NCBI RefSeq assembly: GCF_014837145.1
Contig: NZ_JACYFS010000006.1
Span: 62,001-126,000 of the forward strand
Direction of reading: 5' to 3'
DNA: 64,000 nt
Origin: Chryseobacterium caseinilyticum
Lineage (GTDB): Bacteria; Bacteroidota; Bacteroidia; Flavobacteriales; Weeksellaceae
Every line of letters starts with the position of its first letter. The first letter of the stretch is position 1. The position numbers and the translations under genes were made by a program. Below are positions 19,695 to 28,531 of the stretch, piece after piece. The notes under the pieces are model-generated. The model searched no databases and was not told the DNA's origin. It worked only from the letters and a program-made list of their open reading frames with translations.

Positions 19695-22600
19695 TTATTT
19701 GAATTCTACGACCTCTTTGTCTTTATTTCTTTTATTCTGAACGCCTTCCCGGTTACGGTTGTTTCTCGATTTTCTGAAAATGTCTCTGAATTTATCATAG
19801 TCTAACGTTATCACAAAACCAAGTCCCGTTTCCACGATTTGCCCCTGAAGCGCTACCTGATATTCGTTTTTACGGTATGCTCGCAGCGTATATCTTCCGT
19901 CTCTTGAAAGGGCGTAATCTATCTGTACATCTCCGGCGATATTCGTTGTGTTTTCATCCGGTCTTGCTTCACCTTCCACACCAAAATTACTTCCCACAGA
20001 AACTTTCAGTCGGTCGTTCAGTAATCTTTTGCTCAAACCAACATTCAGATCGGTTCTGGTATTCTGTGTACCAGTGGAGTAGTCTTCAGTTGATTCCAGA
20101 TCAAAATTCAGGTCAACTCCTTTGATTAAATCTCCGGCTAAATTATTCAGCTGCTGAGAAAGAATTTTACTCACACTCTGTCTTGCCATCGTCTCTGCAG
20201 AAACCCCTGAGTTGCTTTCGAAAGGATTCTCACCGATAAATCTGTTCAGTAGAAGCAAAGCAAAAACCTGCTTATTCATCTCATTCGGATCCTGTCTCAA
20301 TTGCGCCAGTTTTCCATCGATCGTTTGGGTTACTTCAGAAGAAACAGCATTATTCTTTTCATCTGTTGTAATATCGAATGAAATTTCAGGTTTCAACAAT
20401 TCACCTTTCAAAATCAATAAAGTATTGAAAGGAATTCTCTGTTTATACTGGTTCAGATTTGCCTGATCGACCTGTTGTTCCACCAGATCAATCGGTGCGG
20501 TCTGCGTTTTATAGATTGCCGTAATATCAAGATTGGCCGTGGTCGGTTCGCCGGTCCATGTAATTGTACTTCCCTTTTGGATGTCAAATTTTCTCTTCAA
20601 AACACTTACCGACATTTCGTAGCTTCCCTGTTCTACAGCATAAACACCGACCAAAGTTACCTTTCCTGATGGATCAATACCACCCGTCAGATCAGCTTCA
20701 CCCTGAAGTTTAACAAAATCTCCGGCCGCTTTGTCAATCACAATCGACATTTTTGCTTCCTTGCTCAGTTCAATATTTACGTTAACGTCCAAGCCTTTAA
20801 TCGGGCTTTCAGCTTTTACAGAATCTGCAGTAATGGTTTTGTTTAAAGCAATCTGATCCTGGTCAATAAACTCTACAATTCCGTCTCTTTCCTGCAAAGA
20901 AGGGCTTGATTGAGGAAGTACAAATGTGAAATCTGTTGTTTCTGAAACCGCCAGTCTTCCGTCAACTTTTGGTAAGTCTAGATTTCCTCTTACCTTCAAT
21001 GCCGCATCAATCGCTAAGATCCCGTACATCATTGCATCGTTGGATTTCTCTGAATTTACCACTTTGAAATCTTTAGCATCCAAATCAAGATTGAAAGCAA
21101 AATCTCTGTAGGTCTGTGTAAGAACCTGTCCGTCGATATTTAATGAATTGCCGTCTTTGTCTTTAATTTTGAAGTCGTCAAACTCAATGCCCCGGTTGGT
21201 AAATCCAATTTTATCATTAATTCCCCTGAAATCACTTCCTGTCTGGGCAATCATCAATCCGACATTATTCATTTTCACATCGCCCAAAATCTTTGGTGCA
21301 GTGGTCGTTCCGGTAATTTTTAAATCTCCCGAAAGATAACCTTCAGTATTTGTAATAGCGTTTGCCGTGAAACCCTGTAATGTTTTCATCTGAAGCTGAT
21401 TCATATTTAAATTCAAATCAAAACTGCTGGAAGAAGTATTGTAATTACCCAAGATTTTCACATCATTATTGTTTCCGGAAAGTGCAATATCAGCATTCAA
21501 AAGGTTTGCAGACTGGTTATTGACTTTAATATCTAAATTTCCAACCGGACTTCCGAAGACAAACAAATCTGTCACATCAATATCTGAAGTGAAGGTCATA
21601 TTTTTCGTTAAATCTCTCAGCTGAGCGGTTCCGTTAATGGTTCCTTTGGCTAAAAGAGAATCTTTTTTAATGATTTCCGTAATTGTTTCGATTTTAAAAT
21701 CCTTTAATGAAACATTCAGCGGACTGCTTGGAGAACTGCTTTCAGACTGTAAAGAAATTTCTGCTCCCGAATTGGAAAGGGTGAAATTATCCGCCACAAT
21801 TCCCTGACTGAAAATGGAAATTTTGTTATTTTCAGCAACCGTCCAATCCATATAATTCAGTTTTAAACCGTTTGGATTTAAGGAAATTTCAGTGATGTCG
21901 TTCATCGACTTCGCATTTCCGGCAATCAGGAACTGCGTTTCATCTTTATCATCTTTCGTTGTAATGTTATAATTGATCACATTTTCAGCAACATCGCCGT
22001 TGATATTGACTTTTTTCAGAGCAAAACTTTCGCTGGCTAATGATGCCACACTCAAATCATATTGTAATGCCTGATTTTCGTTAGTAATTTTTAAGCTTGT
22101 ATTTTCTAAAGTATTGGTTCCATATAAAATCTGCGGAATTTGCGCGTCCAAAAGGATTTGCTGAGAATCGGCATTGTAATTTCCGTTGATATTAATGGTC
22201 TCAAAACCTTTCAGTTCTGGAACAAATTTTCTGATCAGATCATCATTTTTAATTTTAGCATTAAAAGTAAAAAACTGTCCTGCGTCAACTTTCTGAGCAG
22301 CCGACGGTTTTTGAAACTGATAATACTGATTAATGGTCTGCGTTAATGCTCCAAAAATCTGTGTCAGTTTATATTTTCCGTTCAGTTCAACATCAGCAAT
22401 CTGAGAATTGAATTTAATTTGCGTAGAATCTGCTGTAGAAACCGCCAGTAAATTCACTTCCTGAATTGGATAAACTTCCTTCGTATCGGAGATTGCAAAA
22501 TCTTTTAAATTTAAATATCCATTCAGATTATCAGGATCTAAAGTTTTAAAATCACCGTCAATCGCTCCTGCAATAATCATTGGCGAGCTGTAGAATCCGA

Positions 22601-24764
22601 GTTTGTTTAAATCTAATTTGTTGATATTTCCATTTACTTTCACCGACGGATTGTCGTTGAAAACTCCTGAAGCCGCAAGATGTAAATTGGCATTAGGATC
22701 TTTTGAATTCAGGTCAATATCATAAACGCCACGGTTGATTTTTCCTTTCAAATTCATATTCTGATAGGTGTAGCCGTTGTAGCTCGCCGATCTCACATCG
22801 CCTGACAGAACCGCAGACATCGTTTTAGGATCAAAACCTTGTCCTTTGGCATTAATTTGCGCAGTGATGCTTCCCAAATCTTTATTCTGAATCAGTTTTC
22901 CAATCTGCAGACTTTGAAGATTGGCTTTTACATCAAAAGTTTCTCTGTTTTTTCTGCGTAAATCTGCTTTGGCGATAATTGCTGCGTTTCCTAAAGTGGA
23001 AGTCAGACGTAAATTGGTATCCACCAGTTGAGTCGTGCCCTTCGCAGTCCCACGAACCGTGAAGAAAGATGGCAGCGTAATATTATTTGGAATCGTATTC
23101 TTCGGAACTAAATTATAGATTGTTTTTGATGAAGAAGATAATTCCGCAACATTAAGATCATAATACAACTGATCCGGATTCATCGCATTTTTGATCTTCC
23201 CGGAAGCCAAAACTTTCAGCTGATCCAAACCTGAAACTTTCAGATTCTGAATCGCAAGATCATTTACAGTCCCTCTGATAAATGCGTTGACATTTAAAGT
23301 TGCATTCGGATATTTATTGAATGGCGCTGTATTTCTCAACGTCGGAACCAAATTTAAGATATCAGAAAAACCAATTTTAGAATCGCGGATATCGGTTGAA
23401 ATCTGTACTGCTCCCAAATTGGAAGATAACTGCTCAATTGAGTTATAATTTAAAACAACTTCATCTCTCAAGATCGTTTTCGGAGTCTGTAAATAGAGGT
23501 TTTTCAGGTAAGCCTGTTTTTCACCGTAGACAAAATCGGTATTGAATTTCTGTACATTTAGGCCTCGCGCTTCCTGTATTTCCGCTGATTTCACAGAGCC
23601 TGCAAAACCGTTGTTTTCCATTTTAAAATTGCGGACGTCAAGATTTAATTTAGCAAAATTTAAGTGGTTGAAGTCCATTCCAGATCGGGTAGGAGCGACT
23701 GCAGTGTTGTTGTATGCCACTTTCACATCATCCAAAAGGAGTTTTCCTAAAATCACTTTCATCGCTTTTTCCTTCACGGAAACTTTAGAAACTTCAGGTT
23801 GAGTATCCTTTTTTGCATTGGCATTTTCTGTTGGCAGGAATAGATTGGCATTAATGTTCGCCTGTCTCAGATAAATATTTCCAACATTGTAATCGTTATT
23901 TTCAAGGTCGATACTGTTTACTTTTGTGCTTAATTCTTTAAACAAAACTTTAGCAAAAGTCTTTGAATTATCATCACCATAATCGATATCGAAATTGGTC
24001 AGTTTGATTCCGTTCAAGCCCAATTTCATCGGCTTTTTCTGATTCAAAGAATCTACTTTTTCTTCAACATTTTTGGCCACTTCTTCTACCAGATCCTGTT
24101 TCAGTTTTAATTTTAAACCATCAAGATTAATGTCGTTAACGGCATAATTGTTATTCTGAAGATCAAATGTTTTTACTCTTGTGTCGAATGAATTAAAATA
24201 AACCTTGATATCATTTCGGGACTGCTGATCATTAAACGTTATCCCAATATCTTTTAATTTAATTTTATCTAATGAAATAATGAAAGGTTTTGAAGGCTTC
24301 TGCTCCTGTTCTTTATCAGAAGTTGCAAACGCATCAATAATATAGTCAAAATTGAATTTTCCTTTGGGATCTCTTACAACATTAGCGCGGACGCCTTCAA
24401 GATCAACGGATGTAATATCTGCTTTAGATTTGATCAATTGCCACATATCTAAGCCAACATCAAATTTTCTTACAGCCAGAAGAGTATCAATGTTTTGTCC
24501 CTTTAAATAAAGGTTTTCAATGACCAAACTGTTGGGGAAACCGACATAGACTCTGTCTAGGCTTACTTTGGTCTTTATTTTCTTCTCGAGATAAACGATT
24601 AGTTTGTCTTTTATGTAGTTTTGAACAGCCGGTAGTCTTAAACTCAACAGAAGTATTGTGATCAGTAAAATAATCGAAATAATGAATATTCCGATACGTT
24701 TGAAGAGTTTTCGGTAGTTTAATTTTAGTTTCAAAGGCGTGGGTTTAGGAGATTTAACACTCAA
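19695..24764 (-). CDS. tamB: Translocation and assembly module subunit TamB
   Basis: A protein of 1689 residues with one N-terminal membrane anchor (about 23-45), a very long AsmA-like beta-rich region that should form a periplasm-spanning groove, and the C-terminal DUF490/TamB domain (about the last 400 residues). Homologues bridge the membranes and move phospholipid or help barrel assembly. The only N-terminal start in this frame is TTG at 24764: an in-frame TAG lies seven codons upstream and the next ATG is more than 100 codons downstream, after the anchor. The start is therefore probably TTG. The gene heads the tamB-tamL operon. Confidence 0.92.
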   Translation of the reverse strand: MSVKSPKPTPLKLKLNYRKLFKRIGIFIISIILLITILLLSLRLPAVQNYIKDKLIVYLEKKIKTKVSLDRVYVGFPNSLVIENLYLKGQNIDTLLAVRKFDVGLDMWQLIKSKADITSVDLEGVRANVVRDPKGKFNFDYIIDAFATSDKEQEQKPSKPFIISLDKIKLKDIGITFNDQQSRNDIKVYFNSFDTRVKTFDLQNNNYAVNDINLDGLKLKLKQDLVEEVAKNVEEKVDSLNQKKPMKLGLNGIKLTNFDIDYGDDNSKTFAKVLFKELSTKVNSIDLENNDYNVGNIYLRQANINANLFLPTENANAKKDTQPEVSKVSVKEKAMKVILGKLLLDDVKVAYNNTAVAPTRSGMDFNHLNFAKLNLDVRNFKMENNGFAGSVKSAEIQEARGLNVQKFNTDFVYGEKQAYLKNLYLQTPKTILRDEVVLNYNSIEQLSSNLGAVQISTDIRDSKIGFSDILNLVPTLRNTAPFNKYPNATLNVNAFIRGTVNDLAIQNLKVSGLDQLKVLASGKIKNAMNPDQLYYDLNVAELSSSSKTIYNLVPKNTIPNNITLPSFFTVRGTAKGTTQLVDTNLRLTSTLGNAAIIAKADLRRKNRETFDVKANLQSLQIGKLIQNKDLGSITAQINAKGQGFDPKTMSAVLSGDVRSASYNGYTYQNMNLKGKINRGVYDIDLNSKDPNANLHLAASGVFNDNPSVKVNGNINKLDLNKLGFYSSPMIIAGAIDGDFKTLDPDNLNGYLNLKDFAISDTKEVYPIQEVNLLAVSTADSTQIKFNSQIADVELNGKYKLTQIFGALTQTINQYYQFQKPSAAQKVDAGQFFTFNAKIKNDDLIRKFVPELKGFETININGNYNADSQQILLDAQIPQILYGTNTLENTSLKITNENQALQYDLSVASLASESFALKKVNINGDVAENVINYNITTKDDKDETQFLIAGNAKSMNDITEISLNPNGLKLNYMDWTVAENNKISIFSQGIVADNFTLSNSGAEISLQSESSSPSSPLNVSLKDFKIETITEIIKKDSLLAKGTINGTAQLRDLTKNMTFTSDIDVTDLFVFGSPVGNLDIKVNNQSANLLNADIALSGNNNDVKILGNYNTSSSSFDLNLNMNQLQMKTLQGFTANAITNTEGYLSGDLKITGTTTAPKILGDVKMNNVGLMIAQTGSDFRGINDKIGFTNRGIEFDDFKIKDKDGNSLNIDGQVLTQTYRDFAFNLDLDAKDFKVVNSEKSNDAMMYGILAIDAALKVRGNLDLPKVDGRLAVSETTDFTFVLPQSSPSLQERDGIVEFIDQDQIALNKTITADSVKAESPIKGLDVNVNIELSKEAKMSIVIDKAAGDFVKLQGEADLTGGIDPSGKVTLVGVYAVEQGSYEMSVSVLKRKFDIQKGSTITWTGEPTTANLDITAIYKTQTAPIDLVEQQVDQANLNQYKQRIPFNTLLILKGELLKPEISFDITTDEKNNAVSSEVTQTIDGKLAQLRQDPNEMNKQVFALLLLNRFIGENPFESNSGVSAETMARQSVSKILSQQLNNLAGDLIKGVDLNFDLESTEDYSTGTQNTRTDLNVGLSKRLLNDRLKVSVGSNFGVEGEARPDENTTNIAGDVQIDYALSRDGRYTLRAYRKNEYQVALQGQIVETGLGFVITLDYDKFRDIFRKSRNNRNREGVQNKRNKDKEVVEFK

Positions 24765-25111
24765 AAATGTTATAGTTAATTCCTACTGCAATGATTACGC
24801 CATTTTAAATGAAAAAACCGTGAATTAACGATGGTTTAATCACAAAAATTGAGTGAAAATGAAATGTGGTACTTCAAAATTATTTTGAAGTTAGTCAAAG
24901 ATTTAGTGTTGGGGACTTGGAAATTCTTTAAATACTTCCAAAAATTACTGCCCATGGATAATCCATTAACAGAAAAGCAAACACAAGGCCGTAAAATGAA
25001 GTTGTAAGAATTAATTTTAATTTTGAAGATGACTTAAAAAGAAAACTGTAACTGCACTTTCGCAAAAATCGTGTCAATAATCCTCCTTTTTTCTTAGGTT
25101 AAATAAAACAA
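24765..25111. other. Intergenic region between tamB and tRNA-Gln
   Basis: About 350 bp of AT-rich sequence holding no open frame worth calling. I see only generic AT-rich sequence where the tamB promoter must lie. Confidence 0.4.
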
Positions 25112-25138
25112 AAACCACTCTTTGAGAAAGAGTGGTTT
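25112..25138 (-). terminator. Terminator of tRNA-Gln
   Basis: AAACCACTCTTT against AAAGAGTGGTTT with a short loop; on the minus strand it is followed by T-rich sequence, directly behind the tRNA. Confidence 0.85.
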
Positions 25139-25139
25139 G

Positions 25140-25210
25140 TAGACCCACAGGGATTCGAACCCCGAATGACGGTACCAAAAACCGGAGTGTTACCGTTACA
25201 CTATAGGTCT
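25140..25210 (-). tRNA. tRNA-Gln, anticodon TTG
   Basis: Read on the minus strand, the acceptor arms AGACCTA and TGGGTCT pair over seven bases with one G-T wobble. The D stem is GTGT/ACAC and the T arm contains GGTTCGAATCC with stem CGGGG/CCCTG. The anticodon loop TTTTGGT has TTG at 25178-25176. The anticodon stem CCGGT/ACCGT has a C-T mismatch at its base. CCA is not encoded. The tRNA stands alone with its own terminator. Confidence 0.93.
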
Positions 25211-25277
25211 GTTTTATTTTGGTGATGCAAATTTAAAACTTTTTTCGTTATCTGCAAATCATTTTTTTTATTTTTTT

Positions 25278-25285
25278 TAAATTTA
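25278..25285 (+). promoter_or_regulatory. Promoter-like box upstream of menE
   Basis: TAAATTTA, one base from TAnnTTTG, followed by CAGTA. The same string TAAATTTACAGTA occurs upstream of the protease gene at 61621, in both cases before the start codon. Confidence 0.35.
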
Positions 25286-25309
25286 CAGTAGATTTAAAAC
25301 GCCGGAACT

Positions 25310-26341
25310 ATGCTGATCAACTTCAATAATCTCGAAATTAATAAATTACACCCTCAAACAGAGTTTGAAAATAAAGTTATTTTTTTTATTAAAGAGTGGT
25401 TATCGTCTGCGGAAACTGTAAAAGTGCAGACTTCCGGTTCTACAGGTGTTCCGAAAGTTTTTGAAATTGAAAAGCAGAAGATGCTCAATTCGGCGAAAAT
25501 GACCTGCGATTTTTTGAATTTAAAACAGGGTGATTCAGCTTTGATCTGCCTGCCTGTAGAGTATATTTCCGGTAAAATGATGGTGGTGAGGGCTTTTCAG
25601 AGAAAATTAAATTTGAATATTAAAAATCCTTCCATAACACCTCTGGAAGATTTAAGCGAAGAAACCGGTTTTTGCGCAATGACTCCTTTACAGGTTGAAA
25701 ATTCTTTAGATAAAATTCATTTCATCAGAAATCTTATTATTGGTGGTGCTGCGGTTTCTGAAAGTTTAAAAAACAAACTCTGTCAAACTCTTAAATCCTC
25801 CAACTCCCAAACAAAAATTTACGAAACTTACGGAATGTCTGAAACGCTTTCCCACATTGCTTTGAAGGAAATTTTTCCGAAACAAAATGAGTATTTTACT
25901 GTTTTGGATGGTGTAGAAATTTCAGTGGATGACAGAAACTGTCTGAAAATATTGGCGCCGAAATTAAATTCTGAACTTTTGCAGACCAATGATCTTGTGG
26001 AAATTTTTAACGGTCATCAGTTTAAATATTTAGGAAGAATTGACAACGTAATCAATTCCGGCGGAGCAAAGATTTTCCCCGAACAATTAGAATCTTTAGT
26101 AAAAAAAGAAATTCCCAACGAAGCGGTTTTTCTTGGAATTCCGGATGATATTTTGGGACAGAAATTAGTTTTGGTAATTGAGGGTTTTCAGGATGAAGAG
26201 GTCAAATCTCAAATCTCAAATCTCAAATTTAAAAAATCTTTCCATAAGCCGAAAGAGACGATCTTTGTTAAGAAAATTCCCAGAACGCCCAACGGGAAAG
26301 TAAACCGTAAAGAATTACTAAATTTGATAAGCGGCATTTAA
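25310..26341 (+). CDS. menE: o-Succinylbenzoate-CoA ligase (short flavobacterial MenE)
   Basis: An AMP-forming adenylate enzyme of 343 residues, shorter than the usual 450-500 but typical of the Flavobacteriia form. Motifs: phosphate-binding TSGSTGVPK at 41-49, YETYGMSE at 171-178, the G-R-I-D-N-V-I-N-S-G-G hinge, and P-N-G-K near the C-terminus carrying the catalytic lysine. It would activate o-succinylbenzoate for menaquinone synthesis. Other men genes are not in the window, so another acyl-CoA ligase role is possible. Codons around residues 298-307 contain heptamer repeats, described separately. arfB follows after 33 bp. Confidence 0.82.
   Translation: MLINFNNLEINKLHPQTEFENKVIFFIKEWLSSAETVKVQTSGSTGVPKVFEIEKQKMLNSAKMTCDFLNLKQGDSALICLPVEYISGKMMVVRAFQRKLNLNIKNPSITPLEDLSEETGFCAMTPLQVENSLDKIHFIRNLIIGGAAVSESLKNKLCQTLKSSNSQTKIYETYGMSETLSHIALKEIFPKQNEYFTVLDGVEISVDDRNCLKILAPKLNSELLQTNDLVEIFNGHQFKYLGRIDNVINSGGAKIFPEQLESLVKKEIPNEAVFLGIPDDILGQKLVLVIEGFQDEEVKSQISNLKFKKSFHKPKETIFVKKIPRTPNGKVNRKELLNLISGI
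26203..26230 (+). repeat. Heptamer tandem repeat inside menE
   Basis: Three perfect copies of CAAATCT followed by CAAATTT. Three units make 21 bp, so the frame is kept now, but gain or loss of a single unit would shift it. The unit is the reverse complement (rotated) of the GAGATTT array at 44190-44266. Confidence 0.9.
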
Positions 26342-26343
26342 AA

Positions 26344-26371
26344 CTTCCAGCATCAAACATCCAGCATCCAA
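26344..26371. repeat. Degenerate heptamer array between menE and arfB
   Basis: Four period-7 units: CTTCCAG, CATCAAA, CATCCAG, CATCCAA. It fills nearly all of the 33-bp gap. The unit resembles the reverse complement of the GGAAGCT array at 29909-29943. Confidence 0.75.
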
Positions 26372-26374
26372 AGC

Positions 26375-26767
26375 ATGAAAGATTTTAGCAAAGAACTGAA
26401 TTTTAAAACTTCCCGAAGCAGTGGTGCGGGCGGACAAAACGTGAATAAAGTGGAAACTTCTGTTACTGTCACATGGAAAGTTTCAGATTCTGAGTTTTTC
26501 AATGAAAGACAAAAAGATTTAATCTCAGAAAAACTTAAAAACAGAATTAATCTGGAAGGATTTTTATTTTTAACGGTTTCTGAGAGTAGAACGCAGCTTC
26601 AAAATAAGAAAATCGCCATTGAGAAAATTCTGGAATTGGTAGACAAAGCTTTAATAATTCCAAAATTCAGGGCAAAGACAAAACCGACCAGATCTTCTGT
26701 GGAGAAACGTATTGAGCAGAAAAAACAGCATTCCAGCAAAAAAGAAAACAGACGGTTTAAATTTTAA
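26375..26767 (+). CDS. arfB: Peptidyl-tRNA hydrolase ArfB (ribosome rescue)
   Basis: A protein of 130 residues with the release-factor class I catalytic motif GGQ at 19-21 in the segment S-G-A-G-G-Q-N-V-N-K, and a lysine- and arginine-rich C-terminal tail that in ArfB/YaeJ threads into the empty mRNA channel. It frees stalled ribosomes lacking a stop codon. It has no codon-recognition domain, which separates it from RF1 and RF2. Likely cotranscribed with menE. Confidence 0.92.
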   Translation: MKDFSKELNFKTSRSSGAGGQNVNKVETSVTVTWKVSDSEFFNERQKDLISEKLKNRINLEGFLFLTVSESRTQLQNKKIAIEKILELVDKALIIPKFRAKTKPTRSSVEKRIEQKKQHSSKKENRRFKF

Positions 26768-26800
26768 TTATTAGTTAATTCTCTATTTAAGGAAAAGGTT

Positions 26801-26808
26801 TATTTTTG
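26801..26808 (+). promoter_or_regulatory. -7 promoter box of the beta-barrel gene
   Basis: TATTTTTG overlaps the earliest in-frame TTG, so translation must begin at the ATG at 26824. Confidence 0.55.
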
Positions 26809-26823
26809 CGGAAATATTCCATC

Positions 26824-27468
26824 ATGATTAAAAATTTATTGGTAACAGCTATGCTGTCGGTTTCCGCGCTTTCTTTCGCTCAGAAAATATCTTTAACTCC
26901 TTCTGTCGGCTATGCATGGAGAGTCAACAAAATTCCGGATAACTTCAGCCCTCAGGAAAAAGCTTACGCGAAAGGTCTGAAAAGTGGGATGAATTTCGAT
27001 GTTGCCTTGCGTTATGAAGTAAAAAACGGATTTAATATTGGGTTTAAATATTCAAATTACAGTGCTTCTCACAGCGGAAGACTTAGCGTAATCGACAATA
27101 TGGGAAATATTGCAAGTGCAAGCGTAACGACTAATGATGCAATCAATTTCTATGGACCTTTATTTTCAGTAACAAATTTTGAAGAAGGCACAAAACATAA
27201 ATTCATCTTGGATGCAGCGCTTGGAGCCATTACATACACCACAAAAACGGGAAATGTGAGAGGGAAAGGTGCAAGTTTGGGTGCGGAAGTTGATTTTGCA
27301 TACCAATATCAGATTCACAAGAATATTCTGATCGGGCCAAAAGTCGGTCTTTCTGGAGGAACTTTATCAAGCATGACATTCAACGGGCAAAAAATAACAT
27401 TTGAAGAAGACCAAAAAGAAGGATTGTCACGACTTTCTTTAAGTGCTGCCGCTACTTTCCGTTTTTAG
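26824..27468 (+). CDS. Small outer-membrane beta-barrel protein
   Basis: A protein of 214 residues with a signal peptide (cleavage after A19, A-L-S-F-A|Q). The mature part alternates polar and hydrophobic residues, is rich in G, Y and S, and ends S-L-S-A-A-A-T-F-R-F with the terminal aromatic typical of outer-membrane barrels. It resembles OmpA-like or PorT-like eight-stranded barrels. No function can be named. It sits between arfB and the deoxyhypusine-synthase-like gene, each with its own promoter. Confidence 0.75.
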   Translation: MIKNLLVTAMLSVSALSFAQKISLTPSVGYAWRVNKIPDNFSPQEKAYAKGLKSGMNFDVALRYEVKNGFNIGFKYSNYSASHSGRLSVIDNMGNIASASVTTNDAINFYGPLFSVTNFEEGTKHKFILDAALGAITYTTKTGNVRGKGASLGAEVDFAYQYQIHKNILIGPKVGLSGGTLSSMTFNGQKITFEEDQKEGLSRLSLSAAATFRF

Positions 27469-27471
27469 TTT

Positions 27472-27479
27472 TATCTTTG
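27472..27479 (+). promoter_or_regulatory. -7 promoter box of the deoxyhypusine-synthase-like gene
   Basis: TATCTTTG, a perfect TAnnTTTG, only 3 bp after the previous stop codon and 16 bp before the ATG. Confidence 0.6.
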
Positions 27480-27495
27480 CAAAAAATAAAAAATA

Positions 27496-28467
27496 ATGAG
27501 TAAGCCGATCACGGAATTTATAGAAAAATATTATCTGCACTTCAATGCAGCAGCTTTGGTAGACGCATCTAAAGGGTACGTTGCCCACCTGAAAGAAGGT
27601 GGAAAAATGATGATTACTTTGGCTGGAGCAATGTCTACGGCTGAATTGGGAAAGATTTTAGCTGAAATGATCCGTCAGGATAAAGTTGATTTTATTTCCT
27701 GTACAGGAGCAAATCTTGAAGAAGATCTGATGAATTTGGTGGCGCATTCTCACTACGAAAGAGTTCCTCATTACAGAGATTTGACGGCTCAGGATGAGTG
27801 GGATCTTTTGGAAAGAGGCTTAAACAGAGTTACAGATACCTGTATTCCTGAAGAAGAAGCCTTCAGAAGATTGCAGAAGCACATCGTAGAAATCTGGAAA
27901 GATGCTGAAGCAAAAGGTGAGAGATATTTTCCACATGAATTTATGTACAAAATGATTCTGTCAGGAGTTTTGGAGCAGTATTACGAAATTCCGAGAGAAA
28001 ATTCATGGATGATCGCTGCGGCTGAGAAAAACCTGCCGATTGTTGTACCGGGATGGGAAGATTCTACCATGGGTAATATTTTCGCTTCTTACTGTATCAA
28101 AGGTGAACTGACGGCTACGACGATGAAATCCGGTATCGAATACATGACGTATTTGGCAGACTGGTACACAAAAAATTCAGCTGGAAAAGGTGTTGGTTTC
28201 TTCCAGATTGGTGGAGGTATTGCCGGTGATTTCCCGATTTGTGTAGTGCCGATGTTGTATCAGGATATGGAAATGCACGACATTCCGTTCTGGTCATATT
28301 TCTGCCAGATTTCAGATTCAACGACTTCTTACGGTTCATATTCTGGGGCAGTTCCGAACGAGAAAATTACATGGGGAAAACTGGATATCACCACACCGAA
28401 ATTTATCGTTGAAAGTGATGCTACGATCTGTGCTCCATTGATGTTCTCTTACATTTTGGAAAATTAA
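27496..28467 (+). CDS. Deoxyhypusine synthase family protein (polyamine enzyme)
   Basis: A protein of 323 residues with the NAD-dependent deoxyhypusine synthase fold. The segment A-G-A-M-S-T-A-E-L and the late A-V-P-N-E-K-I-T-W-G-K-L-D, with K295 at the position of the catalytic lysine of the eukaryotic enzyme, are conserved. Bacteria lack hypusinated eIF5A, so the natural substrate must differ. Some bacterial homologues have been reported to make homospermidine or related polyamines from spermidine or putrescine, and such genes are often labelled speY. No arginine decarboxylase or agmatinase gene is in the window. Family secure, reaction inferred. Confidence 0.88.
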   Translation: MSKPITEFIEKYYLHFNAAALVDASKGYVAHLKEGGKMMITLAGAMSTAELGKILAEMIRQDKVDFISCTGANLEEDLMNLVAHSHYERVPHYRDLTAQDEWDLLERGLNRVTDTCIPEEEAFRRLQKHIVEIWKDAEAKGERYFPHEFMYKMILSGVLEQYYEIPRENSWMIAAAEKNLPIVVPGWEDSTMGNIFASYCIKGELTATTMKSGIEYMTYLADWYTKNSAGKGVGFFQIGGGIAGDFPICVVPMLYQDMEMHDIPFWSYFCQISDSTTSYGSYSGAVPNEKITWGKLDITTPKFIVESDATICAPLMFSYILEN

Positions 28468-28486
28468 TTTCAGAACTAAATTTAAT

Positions 28487-28494
28487 TATATTTG
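28487..28494 (+). promoter_or_regulatory. -7 promoter box upstream of the acyltransferase gene
   Basis: TATATTTG immediately before a 9-bp hairpin; the TTG start of the acyltransferase is at 28532. Confidence 0.45.
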
Positions 28495-28517
28495 AAAGGC
28501 TTAGCAATAAGCCTTTT
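28495..28517 (+). terminator. Terminator or attenuator hairpin
   Basis: AAAGGCTTA-GCAA-TAAGCCTTT, a perfect 9-bp stem followed by T-rich sequence. It terminates the deoxyhypusine-synthase-like gene and would lie in or at the very start of the next gene's leader. Confidence 0.75.
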
Positions 28518-28531
28518 GTTATTTTCAGACC

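Noticed and set aside
24765-25139. Extra tRNA or small RNA next to tRNA-Gln
   Set aside because: No second cloverleaf or structured segment is visible besides the terminator.
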